DNA of 64,000 bases from positions 1-64,000 of the forward strand of contig JACPQY010000071.1 of assembly GCA_016190245.1 (NCBI GenBank), given 5' to 3'. The position numbers were made by a program, and so were the translations under genes. Below the pieces are notes generated by a model. It did not search any database and had not been told where the DNA came from. It worked only from the letters and a program-made list of their open reading frames with translations. Shown piece by piece: positions 44,204 through 55,786 of this stretch (within the stretch, counting starts at the first letter, position 1; the number at the start of each line of letters is the position of its first letter). The stretch is from Nitrospirota bacterium. GTDB taxonomy: Bacteria; JACPQY01.

Positions 44204-44782
44204 ATGGACAACGAGCCACTGCCCGCCGGAGCCGGGGCGGCGACCCCGGACGAACCGACCTCCGTTGAGGAAAGCGCTCTCGCGGTCAGCCAGCAGGTAA
44301 TTGCGGACATTCTGGGACTTGACCGGACCACCGTGAACAAGGTCCTCAATGGTCACCCTTCCATGATCACCAGCAAGAAGACTGTGGAAAGCGTCATCAG
44401 GGTGGCCAAGGAGATGGGCTACGACTTCTCCCGGCTTCGCAAGAAGTACAAGCGGAAGTACGAGCGCAAGCACGTGAAGATCAGATCCGAAGTGGAGGTC
44501 TACCTTTCGGAAACCGGCGAGCTGTATGACCGCGGGTGGTGCACCATAAATAACCTCACGCCGGACGGGGCGCTTATCAGCGGCGTCTGGACCGTCAAGG
44601 GAGGGTTCCCGCTTCGGCCGTTCACGGTAAAACTCCGGGCGATCGAAACCGACCTCCAAGGAGTCGAGGGCGTGTTTGAAGTGGTACGATTCCGTTCCAA
44701 CGGAGCAATCATGATGGGCATGCGCGCGGTGGAGATGCGCGATGACCATCAGCAACGCATTCGCGATCACTTGAGGATATAG
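44204..44782 (+). CDS. LacI-type HTH fused to a PilZ-like domain
   Basis: A 192-residue regulator. Residues 28-73 are a LacI-type HTH (VIADILGLDRTTVNKVLN, then ITSKKTVESVIRVAKEMGY), without any sugar-binding domain. A basic linker (KKYKRKYERKHVKIR) leads to a beta-rich C-terminal domain of about 95 residues that looks PilZ-like: the arginine-rich entry and N-x-T-x-x-G (NLTPDGALI) resemble the c-di-GMP-binding RxxxR and (D/N)xSxxG motifs, though both are imperfect. ATG 44204 has GGAG ten bases upstream. It may be a nucleotide-responsive DNA-binding protein. Confidence 0.75.
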   Translation: MDNEPLPAGAGAATPDEPTSVEESALAVSQQVIADILGLDRTTVNKVLNGHPSMITSKKTVESVIRVAKEMGYDFSRLRKKYKRKYERKHVKIRSEVEVYLSETGELYDRGWCTINNLTPDGALISGVWTVKGGFPLRPFTVKLRAIETDLQGVEGVFEVVRFRSNGAIMMGMRAVEMRDDHQQRIRDHLRI

Positions 44783-44803
44783 GTATTGACGAAAGGGGGG
44801 AGC

Positions 44804-46099
44804 ATGGAACGTTTGGGGCGACGCGCATCTTGGGCATGGGTGATCGGGCTTCTCGCCGCCGTGCCCGTGTCGGCCGGCACTTGGCCCCTGTTGGGCGGAA
44901 ACGTCGCGCGGACTTCCGCGACGAGTGAAACGCTCAGCCATCCGCTGGCCGTGGCTTGGCGTGGGGAACTGAAGGGCCAGCCCCTCAGCGGCCTCTCCTC
45001 GGACGGCCGACTCATTTTTGTGGGCACCAACGCGGCCACGGTGGTTGCCGTGGACATTGCAAGCGGGAAGACCGCCTGGACGTACAAGGCCGGAGATCGA
45101 ATCCATTCGACTCCCGCCGTGGAAGGGGGGGTGGTGTACGTGGCCTCCTACGACCGGCACCTCTACGCTCTCGATGCCTCCCGCGGGAGCCTGCTCTGGA
45201 AGGCCGTGAGCGGCGGCAACGAGATGAGTTCTCCGGCGGTCGCAGGTGGATTGGTCTACGTGAGCTCGGGCTTCCCCAACACCAAGCTCCTCGCCTTCAA
45301 TCCCACCGGCCGCCTGGCGTGGGAACGCGATCTCGGGCAGATGAGCTACAGTTCACCCGCCGTCGCCGGCGACACCCTGCTGGTCGGCAGTAACAACGGC
45401 CGGCTGATCGCGGTGGACCGGACTTCGGGCAAGGTTCTCTGGACCCACACCACGCGCGGATCCGTGATGCTCTCCTCCCCAACCGTCACGCCGGGGGGCA
45501 CCGCGCTCTTCGCCCCCGGTGGCGAGGATCCGAACGTCTACGCCGTGTCCGTGGCCACGGGCAAGCCGGAGTGGGTGACCCCTTTGATTCGGCTCGCTCA
45601 ACGAGCGCCTTCAAGAGAGGTCGCGGCCGACACGGTTGAGGAATGCCTTGACCCTGACGCGGATCAGCGGCAGGGCGGCGAGTGCACACGCGCGATGCTC
45701 GCGCGCCAGAAAGCGGGCAAGACGGCCCGCGCACCGTCAAAACCCTCAGGACCGGAGTCCGTCCTCACCTCTCAGATCGCCGTGGCCGGGGAAACGGCCT
45801 TTGTCATGGCCTCGGCGGGAACGCAGAAGCTCTTCGCCCTCTCCCTCGCGAACGGCACGATCCGGTGGTCCGTGGAGGTCGGGATCCCGAGCACGCCGGC
45901 GTTCAGCTCCAGTCCGCTCGTGGCCGGCCCCACCGTCTACGTCGGGACCGGTAACGGCGAGTTGGCCGCCGTGAACGCCGCCGATGGGACGAAGCTCCCC
46001 TCGCTTGCGCTCGATGGATCGGCCAACACACCACTGGCGGTGGTCGACGGGAAGCTGTTTGTCGCGACCGAAGCCGGAACGCTTTTCGCGCTCAAATAG
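44804..46099 (+). CDS. PQQ-like (BamB-type) beta-propeller protein, exported
   Basis: A 431-residue exported protein. The signal peptide ends VPVSAGT. The rest is a run of seven or so PQQ-type propeller blades with the repeated pattern VVAVDIASGKTAWTYKAG, HLYALDASRGSLLWKA, LIAVDRTSGKVLWTH. No quinoprotein metal or disulfide motif is seen, so this is a structural propeller such as BamB rather than a dehydrogenase. An insertion with two cysteines (about 285-330) interrupts one blade. It lies 21 nt after the regulator and is probably co-transcribed. Confidence 0.85.
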   Translation: MERLGRRASWAWVIGLLAAVPVSAGTWPLLGGNVARTSATSETLSHPLAVAWRGELKGQPLSGLSSDGRLIFVGTNAATVVAVDIASGKTAWTYKAGDRIHSTPAVEGGVVYVASYDRHLYALDASRGSLLWKAVSGGNEMSSPAVAGGLVYVSSGFPNTKLLAFNPTGRLAWERDLGQMSYSSPAVAGDTLLVGSNNGRLIAVDRTSGKVLWTHTTRGSVMLSSPTVTPGGTALFAPGGEDPNVYAVSVATGKPEWVTPLIRLAQRAPSREVAADTVEECLDPDADQRQGGECTRAMLARQKAGKTARAPSKPSGPESVLTSQIAVAGETAFVMASAGTQKLFALSLANGTIRWSVEVGIPSTPAFSSSPLVAGPTVYVGTGNGELAAVNAADGTKLPSLALDGSANTPLAVVDGKLFVATEAGTLFALK

Positions 46100-46136
46100 A
46101 GCGCTCCCGGCGGGAAACGATCGGGAACGCCTCTCC

Positions 46137-46228
46137 GTAGCGCCCGGTTTGACACCGGGCGGATCATTCCGTGTCTCGCCCGATCTCCCATCGGGCGGTG
46201 GCCGTCCCGTGTAAAACGGGACGCTATA
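46137..46228. repeat. Cluster of GTAG-type stem-loops
   Basis: Three successive hairpins: CGCCCGG-tttgaca-CCGGGCG, CGCCCGA-tctccca-TCGGGCG and CGTCCCGT-gtaaa-ACGGGACG, bracketed by GTAGCG and CGCTAT. They occupy the gap between the convergent propeller and coaX genes. Confidence 0.75.
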
Positions 46229-46248
46229 GGGACAGCGCGAGGGGCATC

Positions 46249-47028
46249 CTAGGCTCCGGCGGGGGCGTGGTTGCGCTCAAACAACAGGCGCAGGCCCTTC
46301 AGCGTCAGAAGCTCGTCCATCTCCTCGATGCAGGTCGCGTCCTGGGAAATCAGGTTGCCGTAGCCCCCCGTCCCGATCACGCGCGCGTTCTGCCCCATCT
46401 CCTTCTTCAGACGCCGGACCATCTCCTCCACCAATCCGAGATAGCCGTAATACACGCCTGATTGAATGCTCTGAATGGTCGTCTTCCCGATGACGCGTTC
46501 CGGCCGCGCGATCTCGACACCGGGGAGCTTGGAGGCCCGCGCCACAAGCGCCTCGAGCGAGATCCCGATCCCCGGCACGATCACGCCGCCCATGTATTCC
46601 CCTCGGCGGGAGATGCAATCGAAGGTAGTGGCCGTGCCGAAATCCACCACGATGCACTCGCATCGGAAGCGGTCGAAGGCAGCCACGGCGTTCACGATCC
46701 GGTCGGCCCCCACCTCTCGGGGATTGTCGTACAAAACGGCCATCCCGGTCTTGATGCCGGGCCCCACCACCAGCGGCTTCACCCCGAAGTACTTCTCGGA
46801 CATCCACTCCATACTCGGGAGCACCGGCGGGACCACGCAGGAAATGATCACGTGACGTATCGCCTTGGGGTCGATGGCCTTGCGCTCGAGGAGATTCAAG
46901 GTAAGCACACCGTACTCGTCCGCCGTGGAGCCACGCCCCGTGCCGATCCGCCAATGATCCAGCAGGTTCGCGTTTTCGAACACACCCAGGACCGTGTTTG
47001 TGTTTCCCACGTCAATCGTCAGCAACAT
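46249..47028 (-). CDS. coaX: Type III pantothenate kinase
   Basis: A 259-residue ASKHA-fold kinase for the first step of CoA synthesis. Motifs LTIDVGNTNTVLGVF (phosphate 1), NPREVGADRIVNAVAA, VVDFGTATTFDCI and VIVPGIGISLEALVARA are intact. The start overlaps the birA end by 10 nt, an arrangement often seen for birA-coaX. Confidence 0.96.
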   Translation of the reverse strand: MLLTIDVGNTNTVLGVFENANLLDHWRIGTGRGSTADEYGVLTLNLLERKAIDPKAIRHVIISCVVPPVLPSMEWMSEKYFGVKPLVVGPGIKTGMAVLYDNPREVGADRIVNAVAAFDRFRCECIVVDFGTATTFDCISRRGEYMGGVIVPGIGISLEALVARASKLPGVEIARPERVIGKTTIQSIQSGVYYGYLGLVEEMVRRLKKEMGQNARVIGTGGYGNLISQDATCIEEMDELLTLKGLRLLFERNHAPAGA

Positions 47029-47825
47029 TCAGTCCTCCTCACACGTTCGACCTCGCCCGCCAACACGCGCCGGGCCTCGCCGTCGGGAAGTTCGATCCAC
47101 ATCGCACCGGAACCATCATAGCCCCGAACGGTGCCGACAATCACGCGGTCCCCCGTGGCCACCCGAACGGTCTCGCCGCGGAGGACGTCGTAGGTTTCCC
47201 AGGCAGCCAGCCCGCCGCGGCGTCCTTCCAGGACGGCTTCGCGGTAGAGCGCCTCGGCCTGAGCGAGGAAGGCCGCCGCCAGACCGGCCCGGCTGATGCC
47301 CCGACCGGTCAGTTCTTCGATCGAGGCGGCGCGATGCCGGATCGCTTCGGGCCACTCCTGGGCTTTCACATTGACTCCCACACCCACCACCGCGTGGAGC
47401 AGACTCTCCCCGCTCGTCTCGAGATCGATGAGGATGCCGGCCAGTTTCTTTCCGCCGTGGACGAGGTCATTCGGCCACTTGATCCCCGGCCGCACACCTC
47501 CCACCGTCTCGACGGCGCGCGCGAGGGCCAGGGCCGCCAGGAAGGGCAGACACGTGGCGTCGCCGGCCTTCAGGGGCGGACGGAGAAGGAACGAGAGGTA
47601 GAGATTCACTCCGGGGGGGGAGTACCACTCCCGCCCCAGCCGCCCGCGTCCCGCCGTCTGGCGGTCGGCGACCACCACCAGCCCTTCCGGCTCGCCGGCC
47701 CGGGCGCGTTCGCGGACCACGTCGTTCGTGGACCCCGTCGAAGCGAGGATCTCGACGCGCTGGAGCACATGGTTGGCCCCCAACTGACGGGAGAGATCGA
47801 AAAGATCGTCCGGCTCAGGGTGCAT
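47019..47825 (-). CDS. birA: Biotin--[acetyl-CoA-carboxylase] ligase, short form
   Basis: A 268-residue ligase that charges biotin carboxyl carrier protein. GRGRLGREWYSPPGVNLYLS is the adenylate loop, KWPNDLVHGGKKLAGIL holds the catalytic lysine, and VVGVGVNV follows. There is no N-terminal HTH, so it does not act as the biotin-operon repressor. A C-terminal SH3-like domain is present. Confidence 0.95.
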   Translation of the reverse strand: MHPEPDDLFDLSRQLGANHVLQRVEILASTGSTNDVVRERARAGEPEGLVVVADRQTAGRGRLGREWYSPPGVNLYLSFLLRPPLKAGDATCLPFLAALALARAVETVGGVRPGIKWPNDLVHGGKKLAGILIDLETSGESLLHAVVGVGVNVKAQEWPEAIRHRAASIEELTGRGISRAGLAAAFLAQAEALYREAVLEGRRGGLAAWETYDVLRGETVRVATGDRVIVGTVRGYDGSGAMWIELPDGEARRVLAGEVERVRRTECC

Positions 47826-48025
47826 GCGAGAACTCGAATGCTCCCCTCACCCCTGCCCTCCCCGCCTGTCCAGTCCGCCACGGCGGACGGACGGGCAGGT
47901 CCCGCATGCGGGAGAGGGTGGTCGCCACGTCCGCCCATTGGCGGAGAGACCGGGTGAGGGAACTGTCCGGACCTCCCCAAGTTGTTCCGCTGGTTCCCCG
48001 CCCTCCGCCTCCGCCGGATGCCTGC
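47826..48025. repeat. Intergenic palindromic repeat
   Basis: Contains CCTGCC(...)TCCGCCA-CGGCGGACGG, GTCCCGCATGCGGGAG and the outer pair CCCTCACC/GGTGAGGG. The two-tier palindrome looks like a dispersed repeat; no gene is seen. Confidence 0.55.
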
Positions 48026-48929
48026 TCACACCCGGCGACCCCGCGGCTCTGCGGGCACGATCTCCATGTGGGCATTGATCGAGCGGGCCGAATGGGTGAG
48101 CGCACCCACGGAGATCCGGTCCACCCCGAGGCGCGCCACACGCCGGGCACGCCCCGGCGTCATCCCACCCGAAACCTCGATCCTCACACGGGGGAAGCGT
48201 GATCGCGCCAGGGCAACGGCGCGGCGGATATCCCGCAGCCCCATGTTGTCCAGAAGGACGACGCCCGCGCCCTCGCGGCACGCCTCCACCATCTGCGCCG
48301 GCGTTTCGGCCTCGGCCATGATCGGTATACGGCCATCCGCCCGCTGCCTCGCGAGACGCACTGCGGCCCTGAGCGACCCGGCGGCACGGACATGGTTGTC
48401 CTTGATCAGCACCGCATCGTACAAACCCGAGCGATGATTCATCCCCCCCCCCGCCCGAACGGCGGCCCGCTCCGCCTCCCGCAGAAGAGGCGTCGTCTTG
48501 CGTGTGTCCAAAATGCGCGCCTTCGTACCGGCCACCGCCTCCACGTACCGCCGCGTCAGCGTCGCGATGCCGCTCATCCGACCGACAAAATTGAGCGCGA
48601 CGCGCTCACCGGAAAGTAGGGCGTGCAGAGACGCTCGAACGGCAAGGAGACATGCCCCCTTCCCGGCGGAGCGCCCCTCGCCCACTCGGCTGAGGATGCG
48701 AGACGTGGGGTCCAGGTGCCGGTACACCGCGACGGCATAGTCCACGCCGGCGCAGACGCAGGGTTCACGAGTCAGAATACGGCCCACCCCATTCGCGCCC
48801 TGCGGAACAACGGCCCGGGTGGTCACGTCACCGGCCGCACCCAGATCCTCTTCGAGCGCCTGCCGCACGACGCGCCGCAAGTCCCGTGCAGCGGTCCCGT
48901 CAGGGCGCCGGCCGACGGAGAGCCCGCTT

Positions 48930-51640
<2,711 letters not shown>

Positions 51641-51644
<4 letters not shown>

Positions 51645-52585
51645 TTTCCGCGCAGCTTCTGTTCGACGATGCGGTCCACCAGGTCCGGCAAGCTCCTGAG
51701 CAGGATGTCGGTCACTTCCCTGAACTTGGCGTTCACGAGGTCACGTACGGGATCAAGAGGATCGCCTGCCGTCGGGGGGGGGGCGGGGATGCGCGGAGCG
51801 GCCGGGACAGGCGGCGACGGCGCAGCGGGCGGCCTTGGAACCGGTCGAGCCGCCGCCGGGGGACCGGCAACCGGCGCCGAGGGGCGTGGCGCCGCAGGCT
51901 GAGGAGGAGAAACCGCACGCGCTTGTGGCGGGCCGGCCGCTGCCGCCGGGCGAACCCCGCTCCTCCCCGAATCGAGGAGCCCATCCTTCATCAGGTCATC
52001 CTTGAGGCCGGCGAGCAACCCCGCACCACCGCCCTTCGCAGGCGCGGCGGACGGCCTTGGGGGGGGGGCAGGCGGCGCCGGTGGCGGCGGAGCAAGCTCG
52101 CGGGGCACGGCCGCCGCAGACGGACCACTCTCCGGCAGCCCCGCGCCGGCTTCCGAAGCGCGCGCGGGGCGGGGCGTGAGCGAACGAGATGACGTGGACC
52201 CGGTCGTGTCGTACTTCTTCGCCAGCGCCTCCTCCACCACCTCAACCAGTTCGTTCGACTTGAAGGGGTAGTTCAGGACGGCGTCCACGCCCGCCTGCCC
52301 CAGCATGAAATCGTCCACTAACTGGCCGGCCCCGCAAATAATCACGGCTGGTCGCGGCTTGGAACCGTCGCTCTTCCAGCGCCGCACGAGCTCGTACCCG
52401 TCAATCCCGGGCAACATGACCCCGCACATCAGGAGGTCCGGCTGAGACTGCTTCCACGCCTCGATCGCGGCCTCGCCGTGGGTGGCGGACAGCACCTCGT
52501 GCCCGAGGGGTGCAAGGCATTTCTTGATGATCCCCGGGATGACGTGATTGAACTCCGCCACGAGAACCTTGGCCATCGTGGTCAT
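51641..52585 (-). CDS. Degenerate (pseudo) receiver-domain protein with proline-rich tail
   Basis: A protein of about 314 residues starting [12 protein letters not shown]. Residues 4-125 have the receiver fold, but all phosphorylation residues have changed: the phosphoacceptor aspartate is glycine ([10 protein letters not shown]), the conserved lysine is tyrosine ([10 protein letters not shown]), the acidic pair is EF, and the switch threonine is not conserved. It should be phosphorylation-independent. A long Pro/Ala-rich disordered region follows, then a conserved helix ([20 protein letters not shown]). Two C10 tracts (51774-51783, 52059-52068) lie in the linker. ATG 52576 or GTG 52612 are alternative starts. 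The gene is translationally coupled to valS. Confidence 0.8.
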
Positions 52586-52646
52586 TATAGCAACACGCCC
52601 CGCCGGTGACACTCCCGCCCGGGGGCGACGTCGGAAGACCCCGCTA

Positions 52647-52664
52647 GGGGGGTTTTCGCCCCCC
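52647..52664 (-). terminator. GC hairpin downstream of the lipoprotein gene
   Basis: GGGGGG-TTTTCG-CCCCCC in the gap between two minus-strand genes. On the minus strand it follows the lipoprotein stop by about 30 bp; no T-run follows. Confidence 0.4.
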
Positions 52665-52696
52665 TTCCCGAAAAAGTACTCCCGACGAACGACCGG

Positions 52697-54718
52697 CTAG
52701 CCGAGCGATCCCGCGGCGAGGTCCACGCACTGGCCCACGGCGAAATCGGGGGCGGTGCCGCTGGTGAGGCACAACCGAACGCTCTGATCCGCGTTCAGAG
52801 TGACATTGAACACGCCCGCGTTGTGCGTGAGCGTGCCCTTGCCTGCCCCGTCCGGCGAGATGGTGAGCTCCAGATGCGCGGTCTCCGACCCGTCCAAGGA
52901 CTTCCAGTCCACGACGACGGTCGTGATGCCGCTCGGCAGGACCGTGCTGGTGATCTGGAAGCTGCCCTTCGAGTCGCGGCCCGAGCCGGTGTAGACCCAC
53001 GTACAAGCCGTCGCCACGCATTTCTTCGAAGAGGAAAGCGTCACCGTGGAGCCGTCGGCATTCGTCACCGTCAGCGTCCCCGTTCCGTCGGGATTCGTCC
53101 GTCCCGACACGTCCGATTTCTCGACCGCCTTTCCGCCGGTGACCGTGAAGGCCGCGCAGTCCTTCGTTCCGGACGAATACGTGGCCTTCGAGTAGGAAAA
53201 GGCCCCCTTTTCCGTCGCGGCGACGTGCTCCTCCTGAAGGGTCCCGTTGGGGAACGCCGTGACCACGTCGAACTTCCCCGTCTGCGAACCCTCGACGCCG
53301 TCGAAGGCGAAGCACTTGTCCGCGTCGGCCCCCTTGGACGAGCCCGCCCCGACGATGCGGCCCGTGCTCTCGTCCTTCACGAGATCGAACGTCTCCTGAG
53401 AGACAGAACCGTCTGCACCCGTCGTCGTCTTGCCGAGGGCGACATCCGCCTTCTTCGATGCGGCATCCAGCGCGTATGTCATCTTCTCCTCCAGGCTGGA
53501 GATGGCGGAGCCGGCCGGGTAGCGGGTGGACTTGGTGAGCGTCGCATCCGAGGGCGTGTTCGTGCACTCGTCCTTTGCCTCGTCGTAGCCGCAGGCAAAG
53601 GGCGAACCGGGCACGACGCTGGCCGTGATCGCCGTGCCATCCGCCTGGAGCGTCTCGGCGGAGTAGTTCACAAGCAGATCCTCCTTCTGCGGGTTCTTCT
53701 TGGGGTCCTCCGAGTCCGTGTAGGCCACGAGCTGGTCGAAGTGGGCGCATACCGCAGCCGGGGTCCCGGCCTTGCACGTCTTGGTCTGGAAATCGTAGAG
53801 CTTCGCCTTCGCGGCATCGAAGGTCGGATCATAAGAATCCTGGAGCGCCGCGATGGTGGCGTCCGGCTCGCCCTTGCCCTTGTAGTCGAACTTCGCGCGC
53901 TCGACGACGGACGTCACCTCGCCCGAGGCGCCTTTCGAGGATTGCGTCGAGGTCCAGGTCTTCGCCGTCCGATCGAGGTCCACCCCCGCCTCCGTGGTGG
54001 CCCCCCCGTTGGCGACCAACTTGAATTCGGCATGGAGCAGACCCAAGAGGTCGTCGTACTCGTTGTTCTCGAGGTGCTGCACCACCTCGCAACCGGATGT
54101 GCCCGCCACGCAGGCAATGCCGGAGGCCGTCTCGAATCGCGGGACACAGGCGCTCGTCGGCTTGCCCTTCGCGTACGCCTCCAACTCCGCATAGCTGAGT
54201 GTGCAGGACTGAAAGGTGGTCGCGTTCACGCCGTCGTAGTCGGTGTTGACTTCGCAATCGCTCGCCGACCCGTATGGCTGGTACGTGGCTGAGAAGTCGG
54301 TCACCTGCCCCGATACCGAGACCTGGTCGTGACCGGCGTAGACCCAGTTTCCAGACGCGTCGTGGGAGCACTTGAGATAGGCCTTCGTCGTGGTGAAGTA
54401 GCTCGTGTCCAAACTGAAATGCGTCCGACGAGGAGCGCCCGAGGCCGTGGTGAGAACTCCGCCCCGCACGCCGCCGATGGCCGAGGGGTCAACAGCCTGG
54501 ATCTCCACCAGATCGTAGAAACTCCGAACCGCCGACGCCGAGGCCGTGACGGCGGAAGCGCTGGAGAGAACCTCCACCGATTCGACGTCGTTGGCCACCC
54601 TCATCCCCGTCCCCCCGATGCCGCCGTCCGTCAGAGTCGCGTCCGTCTCGCCGCAGGAGGTCCATGCCCCGAAGGCAAGCGTTCCGGCCAATAGACCCAG
54701 GATCCAATTCCGTGTCAT
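52697..54718 (-). CDS. Large secreted lipoprotein, unknown function
   Basis: A 673-residue protein. The signal peptide and lipobox (LAFGAWTSC, C22) predict lipid anchoring. The mature part is rich in Ser, Thr, Gly and Asp with beta-type repeats in the C-terminal third (TNPDGTGTLTVTNADGSTVT and ISPDGAGKGTLTHNAGVFNV), resembling RHS/YD-poor cell-surface beta proteins. About a dozen cysteines, some paired closely (ACVPRFETASGIACV), suggest disulfides. I recognise no enzyme domain. The ATG overlaps the DUF6502 stop, so it may be controlled by that regulator. Confidence 0.75.
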   Translation of the reverse strand: MTRNWILGLLAGTLAFGAWTSCGETDATLTDGGIGGTGMRVANDVESVEVLSSASAVTASASAVRSFYDLVEIQAVDPSAIGGVRGGVLTTASGAPRRTHFSLDTSYFTTTKAYLKCSHDASGNWVYAGHDQVSVSGQVTDFSATYQPYGSASDCEVNTDYDGVNATTFQSCTLSYAELEAYAKGKPTSACVPRFETASGIACVAGTSGCEVVQHLENNEYDDLLGLLHAEFKLVANGGATTEAGVDLDRTAKTWTSTQSSKGASGEVTSVVERAKFDYKGKGEPDATIAALQDSYDPTFDAAKAKLYDFQTKTCKAGTPAAVCAHFDQLVAYTDSEDPKKNPQKEDLLVNYSAETLQADGTAITASVVPGSPFACGYDEAKDECTNTPSDATLTKSTRYPAGSAISSLEEKMTYALDAASKKADVALGKTTTGADGSVSQETFDLVKDESTGRIVGAGSSKGADADKCFAFDGVEGSQTGKFDVVTAFPNGTLQEEHVAATEKGAFSYSKATYSSGTKDCAAFTVTGGKAVEKSDVSGRTNPDGTGTLTVTNADGSTVTLSSSKKCVATACTWVYTGSGRDSKGSFQITSTVLPSGITTVVVDWKSLDGSETAHLELTISPDGAGKGTLTHNAGVFNVTLNADQSVRLCLTSGTAPDFAVGQCVDLAAGSLG

Positions 54719-55680
54719 GGTTTGTTACCCCCTTTGCCACGCTGATCGCAGACCGTCCCATGTCCAGGATGGCATGGGACCATGATTGGATGCGGTCCAG
54801 GATGGACCGCACATGACATGGTCCCGGCCTGCCTTCCTCTCGTGGCACCAGGGCTCCCTGCCCAGGTGCCGAGGTCTTCCTCGAAATAGTACACGCCGAT
54901 GCCCGCCCGAACCCGGCCGGCGCCGGAGACGGACGGCGTCAGGTCGCGGTCGTGCTGAGCCAGCCACCGATCCAGCTCCTCGAGCAGGGCCTGTCCTTTC
55001 TGCGCGGCCCGCTCGCGCAGGTCCACGATCGCCTCCGCGGGAAGATTGTCGTAGGCCACCTTGCGCTGAAAGAAGCTCTCCCGGCCCTTCGATTTCAGGT
55101 TGTGGTCTATGGTGGAGATCAGGTCCCGCACGTCCGTTCCCAGGATCTCCAGCATCCCGGCTTCATCCGACCGGGGGATGTAGGCATGGTGGATCAGCCG
55201 TACCGCGCGCGGCCCGGCCTTCTCCACGGCGCCCACGCGCAGGAGCTCGTCGAGAACGGCGCGGGCCGGGACGTCCCCGCCGTAGCGCTTGACGAGCGAA
55301 CTGAAACTCTGACCGGAACCTTCCAGCGAAAGGTCGGCGGGGCGATTCCTCTCGTCCTTGAAATCCTTGTCACGCACCCAACCGCTGATCACCCGCGCCG
55401 CGCGGTTGTACTTATCCGTCGCGCTCTCATTCCGAGGATCGGGGAGCGCGAGGACGCGGCTCACCTCCTTGCGCGAAAGGCCAGTGAGAATGGAGATACG
55501 GGAGATGGAGAGCTTCCGGCCGGGGATTTCCGATTCGTCGGCGATCACATCGACGTAGACACGCTTGGCCAGATCGGAGAAGGCACGGTAAGGAATCCCG
55601 TTGCGCACGAGAATACGCGCGAGGGGGCGCAGCAGCCGGCCGACGGCGGAAATCAGAGACTCGCTGACTGGCTTCGACAT
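54715..55680 (-). CDS. DUF6502 family HTH protein with repeat-derived C-terminus
   Basis: A 321-residue protein. The N-terminal half contains a DNA-binding-type HTH (SISRISILTGLSRKEVSRVL) after a helical segment typical of DUF6502, and the body runs to GVYYFEEDLG, where homologs I know of end. The last roughly 50 residues (from about TWAGSPGATRG) are encoded by hairpin-cluster repeat copy B and look unrelated to the family. The ATG at 55680 lies next to a promoter and palindrome that would give a nearly leaderless, perhaps autoregulated, mRNA. Likely a cytoplasmic transcription regulator. Confidence 0.8.
   Translation of the reverse strand: MSKPVSESLISAVGRLLRPLARILVRNGIPYRAFSDLAKRVYVDVIADESEIPGRKLSISRISILTGLSRKEVSRVLALPDPRNESATDKYNRAARVISGWVRDKDFKDERNRPADLSLEGSGQSFSSLVKRYGGDVPARAVLDELLRVGAVEKAGPRAVRLIHHAYIPRSDEAGMLEILGTDVRDLISTIDHNLKSKGRESFFQRKVAYDNLPAEAIVDLRERAAQKGQALLEELDRWLAQHDRDLTPSVSGAGRVRAGIGVYYFEEDLGTWAGSPGATRGRQAGTMSCAVHPGPHPIMVPCHPGHGTVCDQRGKGGNKP
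54735..54870. repeat. Hairpin-cluster repeat element, copy B
   Basis: Three stem-loops: TCCCATG/CATGGGA (54756-54779), GCGGTCC-AGGAT-GGACCGC (54792-54810) and GGCACCAGGGC-TCCCT-GCCCAGGTGCC (54844-54870). GCCACGCTGATCGCAG and the last hairpin match copy A (20755-20822) directly, with the middle hairpin inverted. It lies within the coding frame of the DUF6502 gene. Confidence 0.75.
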
Positions 55681-55682
55681 AA

Positions 55683-55717
55683 TTGGGACATATATCCCAA
55701 GTAAATCTGTTTGTCAA
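55683..55717 (-). promoter_or_regulatory. DUF6502 promoter with overlapping palindromic operator
   Basis: Minus-strand -35 TTGACA (55712-55717), 17-bp spacer and -10 TATATG (55689-55694). The -10 is embedded in the palindrome TTGGGA-TATATG-TCCCAA (55683-55700). The predicted RNA start is about two bases before the ATG. Confidence 0.7.
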
Positions 55718-55786
55718 GAGGCCTTGGTGGGAAAACAAGCCCATGATCTGTCATGTCCCCAACATATTGTATTATGGCTATAAACT

